Assembly: GCA_020851855.1 (NCBI GenBank)
Contig: JADZBY010000550.1
Coordinates: forward strand, 1 to 5,446
DNA from: Anaerolineae bacterium
GTDB lineage: Bacteria; Chloroflexota; Anaerolineae; Aggregatilineales; UBA2796
Length of the DNA: 5,446 bases
Reading direction: 5' to 3'
The notes under the pieces: model-generated
Databases searched by the model: none
The model's input: the letters and a program-made list of their open reading frames with translations, nothing else
What the model was told of the DNA's origin: nothing
Part shown: one piece after another, positions 1 to 5,446 of the stretch
How positions within the stretch are numbered: position 1 is the first letter of the stretch
Layout of the letters: every line of letters starts with the position of its first letter
Program-made: the position numbers and the translations under genes

Positions 1-1785
1 CACGGTCAGCGTCGTGCCCGTGTCGCTGGACGTGCCCTCTTCGGTCTGCGCGTCGCTGGCGACGATCAGCACGCGCTCTGCTCCAACCTCGTACTCGCTC
101 ACGTCCGTCAGGCTGCGGTCCAGTGTGCTCGCCATTGACGCCGAGTAGCCGATCAGGCTCAGGGTGAAGCACATCATGAGCAGCGTGCCCCGATAGCGCA
201 CGATGGAGCGCGTGATCTCGCGGAGCGCCATGAGCAGTGCAATATCCGTCGTCAGGCCGAGCAGGCGGCCCAGGACGCGCAGCACAAACGGGTAAAGGCG
301 CAGAAAAAGCAGCGTCATGCCCAGCGAAAAGAGCGTTGGCGCAAGAAAGACCAACGGGTCGCTGAATGGGTTCTCCGCGCCGGTGGACAACCCGCCGCGC
401 GCATTCAGGCTGTAATAGACATACGCGGCGACGCCCAGGATGGCGATGTCCAGGTAGAAGCGCTGCCACCATGCGCTGCCGGACCGGGCCTGGGCGCGCT
501 TGAACTGGTTGATCGAGCGGCCCGTCGTGCGCCAGGCCATGACCAGACCACTGCTCGCCGCCAACAGGCCCGTCGCCAGCCCGGCCAGCAACGCCTGCGT
601 CGTGAACACGACCTCCAGCGGCGGCGTGTCGGCGTCGAAGCGCAGGAACGACGAGGTGTGCCCGATGAGCTGTACGACGAGCGGCGCAAGCGCCATGCCC
701 ATCGCCAGCGCCGCACCGGCCAGGATCAGCCACATAAGCGCGTGCAGCCCGACCAGTTTGCGGCGGCTCATGCCCCGGCTGGAGAGTGTCACATCTTCCT
801 GTTGCTGGCGGTCCACGAGCATCCCGGCCAGCATGGTCACGAAGTACAGGATCAGCCCGGCGACGGGCAGCACGACGATGACGAGCTGCTGGGTGAGCTG
901 ATCGACCTTGCCCCGGAACGCCTGCAAACCTTCCTGCGGCGACACGTCCAGCCGGATGGCGGACAGCGACGCCGCAACGCGCCGCTGGCCGTCCACGATG
1001 CTGCCCAGCAGCCCAGCCACGTCCGAAGTCCGCAGTTCCGCGCCGTCGAAGATGATGTGCCAGTCTACCTCTTCAATCGGGCTGGCGATGCCCGCCGCCA
1101 CTCGGTGAAGCGCGTCGGGCGTCATCAAAAAGACGGAGTCGAAGAACTTGGGCGTCAGAATCCAGGCCGGATCGTCGGCGTTCAGCGGCGACCACAGTGC
1201 GACTATCTTCAGCATCACCGGCCCGGATGCGCCGGGGCGATTGGCGGTCAGCGTATCGCCCACCTGCAAGCCGGTTTGGTACAGCATCTTCTCGGCCATC
1301 AAGACCGGGATGGCGTCCGATTCCGACTCGGACGCCGTTTCTTCCGGCGGCCACGCCCCGGCGGTGATGGTCAGCTGATCGTCGGCCCCAACGAGCGCGC
1401 CGAGCGTGTACGTGCCCACCGCGACGGCCCGCTCGCCCTGGCGGGTCGTGTTCCAGTTGCCGACGCTGGTGAATTGCACCTTACGCCGCACCGGAAGGCC
1501 AATTGTATCCACGAAATCACCCTCGATAGCCCGGCTGGCGGCATCAGCGTCGTCCACCGATATTGCGCCATCCCAGCTTCCCAGGTATCGGAAGCGGAAA
1601 GCGTAGGGTGGGTCCGACAGGCTGTTCGTCAGCAGGTCAGTATTCACGGCGTCCACGTAGAGTGTCAGGCTCAACGCCAGCGTGGTCGCCGCCGAGAGGC
1701 CCACCAGCGTCCAGAAGACGAGCAGGCGGTGCTGCCAGAGGCGCTCCAGGGCGAAAAAGACGGGATCGAGAAGTCGCTGTACCAC
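1..1785 (-). CDS. FtsX/MacB-type ABC transporter permease, C-terminus cut by window edge
   Basis: The minus strand is open without a stop from above base 1785 to base 1, giving 595 residues and continuing outside the window. The GTG at 1785 is chosen because a GGAG lies 7 bases upstream and the first residues (VVQRLLDPVFFALERLWQHR) lead directly into a first membrane segment. Visible layout: membrane helix about 22-43; a large non-membrane domain about 45-295, as in MacB-like extracytoplasmic domains; helix about 299-323; then the FtsX-like segment QEDVTLSSRGMSRRKLVG (329-346), which resembles the usual 'lLRxxGaSrr' signature; helices about 345-371, 394-417, 444-460 and 477-500. At 520-553, REITRSIVRYRGTLL and a further helix look like the start of a second FtsX unit, so the complete protein probably has about ten helices. 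Such permeases work with a separate ATPase, which is not in this window. The substrate cannot be told. The adjacent binding-protein gene is probably in the same operon. Confidence 0.88.
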   Translation of the reverse strand, partial: MVQRLLDPVFFALERLWQHRLLVFWTLVGLSAATTLALSLTLYVDAVNTDLLTNSLSDPPYAFRFRYLGSWDGAISVDDADAASRAIEGDFVDTIGLPVRRKVQFTSVGNWNTTRQGERAVAVGTYTLGALVGADDQLTITAGAWPPEETASESESDAIPVLMAEKMLYQTGLQVGDTLTANRPGASGPVMLKIVALWSPLNADDPAWILTPKFFDSVFLMTPDALHRVAAGIASPIEEVDWHIIFDGAELRTSDVAGLLGSIVDGQRRVAASLSAIRLDVSPQEGLQAFRGKVDQLTQQLVIVVLPVAGLILYFVTMLAGMLVDRQQQEDVTLSSRGMSRRKLVGLHALMWLILAGAALAMGMALAPLVVQLIGHTSSFLRFDADTPPLEVVFTTQALLAGLATGLLAASSGLVMAWRTTGRSINQFKRAQARSGSAWWQRFYLDIAILGVAAYVYYSLNARGGLSTGAENPFSDPLVFLAPTLFSLGMTLLFLRLYPFVLRVLGRLLGLTTDIALLMALREITRSIVRYRGTLLMMCFTLSLIGYSASMASTLDRSLTDVSEYEVGAERVLIVASDAQTEEGTSSDTGTTLTV

Positions 1786-1792
1786 CAGGTGT

Positions 1793-1796
1793 CTCC
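1793..1796 (-). promoter_or_regulatory. Ribosome binding site of the permease gene
   Basis: The minus strand reads GGAG here, 7 bases before the GTG at 1785. No ATG lies near this point in the frame, so this site decides the start. It lies only three bases beyond the end of the 1800-1843 hairpin, so folding of that hairpin may affect ribosome access. Confidence 0.65.
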
Positions 1797-1799
1797 GTG

Positions 1800-1843
1800 C
1801 CCCGGCCCACTCTGCCGGGAAAAGTAGGCAGAGCGGACCGGGG
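1800..1843 (-). promoter_or_regulatory. Long intercistronic RNA hairpin between binding protein and permease genes
   Basis: In the minus-strand transcript, bases 1843-1827 pair with 1816-1800 over 17 consecutive pairs, two of them G-U wobbles, around a 10-base loop. Read on the plus strand, the same two positions are C-A mismatches, so the structure is complete only in the transcript of the operon. It starts 11 bases after the stop codon of the upstream gene and ends three bases before the permease ribosome binding site. No U-run follows, so it is a poor intrinsic terminator. More likely roles are stabilising the upstream message, reducing downstream expression, or translational coupling. The structure is directly visible; the role is inference. 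Confidence 0.7.
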
Positions 1844-1853
1844 TAAGATTTGT

Positions 1854-4634
1854 CTATTGCATGGTGAGGTCGGGATCGACGGTGGTCATGCAGTTCATCA
1901 TCTGCTCGAACTGCTCTCCGCGCGCCTGCATGGCGTCGGTGGTATCCACGTTGATGGCGGCCACGCAGTCCATGTATGCCTGCGTGGTCATCTGGGCGTC
2001 GGCCAGCGCCGTTTCCAGGTTAGCCTCGTCCTCAATGTAGCTGTCCATCGCCTGATTGAGCCAGATCGAGGACGCGAGGCTGGTCGTACCGCCGCGCCCC
2101 AGGCTGAAGGTCGGGAAGATCAGCGTGTTCGGGTCGCGCAGCAGGGCGTCAAGCTGCTGGTAGGCCGCCGTCATGTCCTGGCCCTGGGCGGCGATCACGT
2201 CCGGGTCCGAGACGAGCGAAGCGCGTGCGGGCATCCCGGAGAACAACTGCGGGTTGCGCGCCACGAGGCTCAGGAAGCGGTAGGCGGCGTCGGGATTTTG
2301 CGCGCTGGCGCTGATGTAGCCTGTCGTGATCTCGTAGGCGGCGACGTTGTACGCGCTGCCCTGCGGATAGGCGACCATCGCCGTCTCGGTTTGCGTGTCC
2401 GACGCGCCGGGCGGTTGGAAGCGCATCCGGCGTAACTGGCTCAGCGCGGTCGTGGTGATGGCGGGCGACTCTCCGCCGCCGATCTGGAACGCAAACGTTT
2501 GCCCCAACGGGCTGTAGTCGATGTACCCGGCTTTCGCCAAATCAAGTACCTGCCGGATGGCGTCTACTGTGGCCGGATCGGTGAAGTTAATGGTGGGCGG
2601 CGTGGTCCGGTAATCCACCGGCAGACCGCCGAAGGCCGCGATGAGCATCATCAGGTACGAGCCGCTCGGATCGTTGGGCTGGAAGGGCACAGGATCGCTG
2701 TCATACGGCTTGAGCATCTTCAGGGCGTCGATGAATTGCTCGGTCGTCCAGCCGTTGAGCGGCTCCGGCACGCCCGCCTGCGCAAATCGCGTCACATCGT
2801 ATTCGAGCATCGATGGCTGGATGGAGAGCGGCAGCGCCCAGGTCTTGTTGTCGCGCTGAAGCTGCGCCATCGTGTTGCCGATCACGTCGTTGCGGTCAAA
2901 GGTCATGTCGGTGTCGATGAGCGGGTCCAGGTTGAGGATGGCGCTCAGGTCGGCGTCCGCGACGGCGTTGGCGTTCAGGATGATGCAGTCGTACTCCTGC
3001 GCCAGCGTCGCAAGGTCGCTATCCATGACCGATTCGAGGTTCACCAGCCCGACATCGGGATCGCTGGCCAGGAAGTCCGCGACGACCTGATCCCATAGGT
3101 CCTGGTTTGGCATGTCGCCGCTGCGCCCACCCGGCCCGCCGCCAAAGCCCAGGCTAAGAGCGCAGTTCAACGCGACCTTGCCCGCCGCAAGGGTCGGCTC
3201 GACCGGCGGCGCGGCCACGAAGAGTGAGCGCGTGCCCTTGCGCGCCTGCGCCGTCTGCGTATCGCTCACCGCCTGCGCTTCGACGGTTTGCAGCGCAGAG
3301 CGAGCATCGCCGCCGTTGCTGTCCATCTCAGAGAGGATGGTTGACAGGTACGTCGAGTAACGCATTGCCGAGGCGGGCAGCGCGGCGTACAGCCCTTGTT
3401 CAAAGACGGGTCGGATCGTGTCGGGAATCAGGCTGCCCATGCTTCCGCCCACGACCACGCCCTGACCGCCGCCTGGTCCGCTGATGATCACCGCGCCGCC
3501 CTGCTGGCCGTTTGTACCCGCGTTATTGCTGGCGCTGGCGTCCTGAGCGAGGCTGATGCGCGCCGGGGACGCGCTGAAGAAGTTGCTGGCAAGCTCTGCG
3601 CGTGAGGTCAGGAAACGGGCGAGTGCGTAGGCCAGTTCCGGGTAGGCCGTGCCCGCGCTGACGGCGAAGCCCTGCACGCTCAGGCCGGCCACGCCGCCCG
3701 GCAAGAGACTCGCCTCGCGCGTGGAGGTCGTCTGTTCTTCGCCGGGCCGGAATCCGCGCTGCACATAGCCATTCACGCCGGAAACCGTCAGCGGAACGTC
3801 CTCGGCTAAGGCCAATCCGCCGCCTTGCGCCGCGATCACGCCCTCGTTGCGCAGCTCGTACCACGTCTGCAGCACGTATTCCAGGTTAGCGTTGGCGAAT
3901 GAGGGCGCGCTGGGCGAGGCCGATGCATCGTACAGCCCACCGCCGATCAGCGCCCGCAGCAGATACTCCTGGTTATTGCCGCCGGAAAGCGTGCTCATGC
4001 CCGGCGTCAGCACGGAGCCATCCGGGTTGTATGTGGTGAGCGTGCGCGCTGCGTTGGCGAAGTCGTCAACCGTCCAGCGCTCGTTGGGGTATGCCAGCCC
4101 GGCGGCGTCGAAGGCTGCCGGGTTATACGTGACCAGAATCACGTCGGTAGACAGCGGCAGCGCCCACATGCCGTTGTCCCACTGGAACGACTGCCAGACC
4201 GCCGGGTAAAAGTCGGACGGGTCTATGGCGGCGTCGCTCGATACCAGTGGAGCGAGGTCGCGGTAATATCCGGCCTGCGTGTCCTCGACGGTCATCGACG
4301 ACGAGCTAACGTACACTACGTCTGCCGCACTGACCGATTCCTCGGTGCTATCCAGGCGACCGTCAATATCGCTTGCGCCCGGCCCGAAGCCAAAAAACGC
4401 CTGCTCGTTGTAGACGACATGCACCTTCACGCCGGGATTCTCGGCCTCGAATTCCGCCAGAAGCTCCGGCGTCAGTGTGTTTTCCCAGATGGACGGCACG
4501 CTCACCAGAAGTGGCGTTGCTTCCTGAGCCAGCGCCCGCCCGTTGACGGCGGTGAAGGGGGCAAAGAGCGCCGTTGCCAGCGCGGCGATAGACACAAGAA
4601 GAAAGGTACGGGCAATCCAGCCTTTTTCTTTCAA
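1854..4634 (-). CDS. Secreted tandem double-domain extracellular solute-binding protein (ABC transporter, family 1 type)
   Basis: This 926-residue protein is about twice the length of an ordinary family-1 solute-binding protein (about 400-450). Residues 1-36 form an export signal (KEKGW, hydrophobic stretch, then ALA|QEA) with no lipobox cysteine. Two binding domains follow, about 40-465 and 484-905. They align with each other: LAPLV...DNGMWALPLS (127-162) with LDPLI...DNKTWALPLS (569-604); TYNPAAFDAAGL...WTVDDF with EYDVTRFAQAGV...WTTEQF; and FFSASPARISLAQD with LFSGMPARASLVSD. Such proteins capture a solute, often a sugar, outside the membrane and deliver it to a permease; the ligand here is not evident. 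Domain 1 has a glycine-rich loop (about 364-402). All four cysteines (491, 550, 890, 905) lie in domain 2 or its tail. The TTG start is supported by AGGAGG five bases upstream and an in-frame stop eight codons upstream with no other start between. The next gene is a FtsX-type permease, an unusual partner. Confidence 0.88.
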   Translation of the reverse strand: MKEKGWIARTFLLVSIAALATALFAPFTAVNGRALAQEATPLLVSVPSIWENTLTPELLAEFEAENPGVKVHVVYNEQAFFGFGPGASDIDGRLDSTEESVSAADVVYVSSSSMTVEDTQAGYYRDLAPLVSSDAAIDPSDFYPAVWQSFQWDNGMWALPLSTDVILVTYNPAAFDAAGLAYPNERWTVDDFANAARTLTTYNPDGSVLTPGMSTLSGGNNQEYLLRALIGGGLYDASASPSAPSFANANLEYVLQTWYELRNEGVIAAQGGGLALAEDVPLTVSGVNGYVQRGFRPGEEQTTSTREASLLPGGVAGLSVQGFAVSAGTAYPELAYALARFLTSRAELASNFFSASPARISLAQDASASNNAGTNGQQGGAVIISGPGGGQGVVVGGSMGSLIPDTIRPVFEQGLYAALPASAMRYSTYLSTILSEMDSNGGDARSALQTVEAQAVSDTQTAQARKGTRSLFVAAPPVEPTLAAGKVALNCALSLGFGGGPGGRSGDMPNQDLWDQVVADFLASDPDVGLVNLESVMDSDLATLAQEYDCIILNANAVADADLSAILNLDPLIDTDMTFDRNDVIGNTMAQLQRDNKTWALPLSIQPSMLEYDVTRFAQAGVPEPLNGWTTEQFIDALKMLKPYDSDPVPFQPNDPSGSYLMMLIAAFGGLPVDYRTTPPTINFTDPATVDAIRQVLDLAKAGYIDYSPLGQTFAFQIGGGESPAITTTALSQLRRMRFQPPGASDTQTETAMVAYPQGSAYNVAAYEITTGYISASAQNPDAAYRFLSLVARNPQLFSGMPARASLVSDPDVIAAQGQDMTAAYQQLDALLRDPNTLIFPTFSLGRGGTTSLASSIWLNQAMDSYIEDEANLETALADAQMTTQAYMDCVAAINVDTTDAMQARGEQFEQMMNCMTTVDPDLTMQ

Positions 4635-4639
4635 AGCGA

Positions 4640-4645
4640 CCTCCT
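4640..4645 (-). promoter_or_regulatory. Ribosome binding site fixing a TTG start
   Basis: The minus strand reads AGGAGG, five bases before the TTG at 4634. The reading frame has a TAG a short way upstream, and no ATG, GTG or TTG lies between it and this TTG. The full signal peptide begins here, so an ATG-only gene caller would lose the N-terminus. Confidence 0.8.
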
Positions 4646-4692
4646 GCGAGCACTTCTATCAGGATCGATAATCCCGTGGGGTGGTTTCACCG

Positions 4693-4712
4693 CGCTTACA
4701 GGCACATTACAG
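4693..4712 (-). promoter_or_regulatory. Direct-repeat regulator site or promoter element before the binding-protein gene
   Basis: The minus strand reads CTGTAATGTGCCTGTAAGCG, two CTGTAA half-sites with an 11-base period. The same element, 17 of 20 bases identical, lies at 5385-5404 before the small secreted-protein gene. Tandem half-sites one helical turn apart are typical of OmpR/PhoB-family response regulators, and the element loosely resembles an enterobacterial Pho box without matching it. The TGTAAT within it could instead be a -10 hexamer, in which case this would be core promoter sequence; no convincing -35 is seen 17 bases upstream. It lies 58 bases before the start codon. Confidence 0.5.
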
Positions 4713-4758
4713 TTTGGAAATAGGGTATATGGTGGGTGGCGACGGCAGTAAACAGGAA

Positions 4759-4783
4759 GGCGCGGGGCCTCTTTCCCCGCGCC
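4759..4783 (-). terminator. Hairpin terminator candidate after the small secreted-protein gene
   Basis: A perfect 9-pair GC-only stem (GGCGCGGGG / CCCCGCGCC) with a 7-base loop lies 44 bases after the stop codon at 4828. On the minus strand it is followed by TTCCTGTTT, a weak U-tract. It lies upstream of the direct-repeat element of the next gene, which fits a boundary between two transcription units. Termination efficiency is uncertain because the U-tract is interrupted. Confidence 0.6.
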
Positions 4784-4827
4784 AACCGTAAGACGAGCCG
4801 ATTATCCAGTGTGTGAGGGGTGGTCCA

Positions 4828-5301
4828 CTACCAGATATTCCAACTGAAGCTGTAGCTGCCCATCGTGGCCGTCAGCACATCGCCGGATGGCGAGTAGCTT
4901 AGCGTGACGCCGTTCTGCGAGGCGATTTGCACATCGGTGGCCGAGCCAAACGCGGCTTCTACATCCTCGACGGGGACCCACATCGCAAGCTGGCCCTGCC
5001 CGCTCGAGTCGATGGTCCAGAACTCGACGCCGATGATCGCGTCGCCCGTGTAGGGGTTGCCGGCGTCGTCCACGAATTGCTCGGCCTCGCGGGCGTAGTA
5101 GATGGCGACCGGCTGGTCGATGTCAAAGGCGTTCAGCCGTCCGTCGCAGTAGCCGCTCTCGACCCACACGTCGTACTCTTCGCTGTAGGTCGGTGGGCAG
5201 TTCACGTTGTCATTCGTGGCGGCTTGAGTGGTAGATACGCCGCCAGCGCCAGCGAGAACAAAGGCGAACAGAGCGATAGCAAACACAGACTTGCGAGACA
5301 T
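4828..5301 (-). CDS. Small secreted protein of unknown function with two cysteines
   Basis: The product has 157 residues. The ATG at 5301 is preferred to the one at 5361 because GGAGGAG lies 7 bases before it and a typical export signal starts there: MSRK, a hydrophobic core to about residue 20, and probable cleavage after TTQA (27). The mature part of about 130 residues is acidic and rich in aromatic residues. It starts with a segment containing Cys35 and Cys52 (C-PPTY...SGY-C), which could form a disulfide, followed by DGRLNAFDIDQPVAIYY. Its later half (about 88-157) alternates polar and hydrophobic residues (GVEFWTID, GQLAMWVPV, VTLSYSPSG, TATMGSYSFSW), suggesting a small beta-rich fold. 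There is no membrane anchor or lipobox. I recall similar DGR-N...PVAIY segments in Chloroflexota hypothetical proteins, but cannot verify this. No function is assigned. It shares an upstream element with the following binding-protein gene, so it may belong to the same regulon. Confidence 0.8.
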   Translation of the reverse strand: MSRKSVFAIALFAFVLAGAGGVSTTQAATNDNVNCPPTYSEEYDVWVESGYCDGRLNAFDIDQPVAIYYAREAEQFVDDAGNPYTGDAIIGVEFWTIDSSGQGQLAMWVPVEDVEAAFGSATDVQIASQNGVTLSYSPSGDVLTATMGSYSFSWNIW

Positions 5302-5308
5302 TGAGATT

Positions 5309-5315
5309 CTCCTCC
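5309..5315 (-). promoter_or_regulatory. Ribosome binding site of the small secreted-protein gene
   Basis: The minus strand reads GGAGGAG, seven bases before the ATG at 5301. The alternative in-frame ATG at 5361 has no purine-rich site before it. The 20 extra residues it would add are polar and would bury the signal peptide, so this site fixes the start at 5301. Confidence 0.8.
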
Positions 5316-5384
5316 AGTTTGATTGACAGGACGCTGACGTTTCGTTCAGCGATGACCTCATGATCGTTGAAGAGAATCACATTC

Positions 5385-5404
5385 CGCTTACAGGGGCACT
5401 ACAG
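5385..5404 (-). promoter_or_regulatory. Second copy of the direct-repeat regulator site or promoter element
   Basis: The minus strand reads CTGTAGTGCCCCTGTAAGCG, matching 17 of 20 bases of the element at 4693-4712. The two CTGTA half-sites again start 11 bases apart. It lies 83 bases before the ATG at 5301. Conservation of an 11-base-period element ahead of two separate transcription units suggests shared control. The regulator is not identified in this window. Confidence 0.5.
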
Positions 5405-5427
5405 GTCCGTAAGGCTACGGTCCTGTA
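5400..5427. repeat. Imperfect palindrome in the leader of the small secreted-protein gene
   Basis: Two 12-base arms (TACAGGTCCGTA and TACGGTCCTGTA on the plus strand) flank a 4-base spacer, with one T-T mismatch. The left arm overlaps the end of the direct-repeat element at 5385-5404, and the right arm adds a CTGTAAG half-site in the opposite orientation (5423-5429). It may be an extra operator for the same regulator, or simply a hairpin. Nothing coding was recognised between 5302 and the window end. Confidence 0.4.
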
Positions 5428-5446
5428 AGGCGAAGGCACGGAGCAG

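Noticed and set aside
658..1827. Plus-strand open frame of 389 codons
   Set aside because: It is antisense to the permease, whose own frame is open for 595 codons with membrane helices and a FtsX-like motif. The plus-strand translation is rich in His, Arg and Gln without any domain pattern, as expected for a GC-rich shadow frame.
1800..1843. Reading the intercistronic hairpin as a standard intrinsic terminator of the operon
   Set aside because: No run of U follows the stem on either strand, and a ribosome binding site and gene start follow at once on the minus strand.
1563..2435. Plus-strand open frame of 290 codons
   Set aside because: It overlaps the binding-protein and permease genes in antisense, is very rich in Arg and Gly, and has no recognisable domain.
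2499..3098. Plus-strand open frame of 199 codons
   Set aside because: It is antisense to domain 2 of the binding protein, has low-complexity Arg/Val/His composition, and lacks a convincing ribosome binding site.
1854..4634. Double-length binding protein as an assembly or sequencing artefact joining two genes
   Set aside because: The halves are strongly diverged and joined by a continuous linker without a second signal peptide or an internal ribosome binding site, as expected for a real fused duplication.
4693..4712. A true Pho box controlled by PhoB
   Set aside because: The half-sites are CTGTAA and not CTGTCA, and no phosphate gene is in the window. Only the broader OmpR/PhoB-type layout is claimed.
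5302..5361. Upstream ATG at 5361 as the start of the small secreted protein
   Set aside because: It lacks a ribosome binding site and would put 20 polar residues in front of the signal peptide. The ATG at 5301 has a strong site at the right distance.

Overview
This is GC-rich bacterial DNA with three genes, all on the minus strand, so the order of transcription is right to left. Nothing in the window is a marker gene. The mix of a MacB/FtsX-type permease, a very large solute-binding protein without a lipobox, and a small secreted protein with a DGRLN...PVAIYY segment reminds me of Chloroflexota (Anaerolineae-like) genomes. That assignment is inference only.

Layout in the direction of transcription. 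At the right end (5446 to 5302) is a non-coding leader. It carries a direct-repeat element (5385-5404) next to an imperfect palindrome (5400-5427). Next is a 157-residue exported protein of unknown function (5301-4828), with a strong ribosome binding site, two cysteines in the mature part, and a GC-rich hairpin terminator candidate after it (4783-4759). The following intergenic region holds a second copy of the same direct-repeat element (4712-4693, 17 of 20 bases identical). It lies 58 bases before the TTG start of a 926-residue secreted protein (4634-1854) built from two tandem, diverged family-1-type solute-binding domains. After its stop comes a 68-base gap almost filled by a long hairpin that pairs fully only in the minus-strand transcript. 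The hairpin ends three bases before the ribosome binding site of a GTG-started, FtsX-type multi-pass permease (1785 to beyond base 1). This permease gene is open for 595 codons and is cut by the left edge of the window.

Reading of the system: the tandem binding protein and the permease look like one operon, with the hairpin setting their relative expression or coupling their translation. The pairing is unexpected. Binding proteins of this type normally serve MalF/MalG-type importers, whereas FtsX/MacB-type permeases usually drive export, lipoprotein extraction, or signalling across the membrane. The repeated promoter-region element suggests that the small secreted protein and the binding-protein operon share a regulator, plausibly of the OmpR/PhoB winged-helix class. 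No RNA genes, mobile elements or CRISPR arrays were seen.
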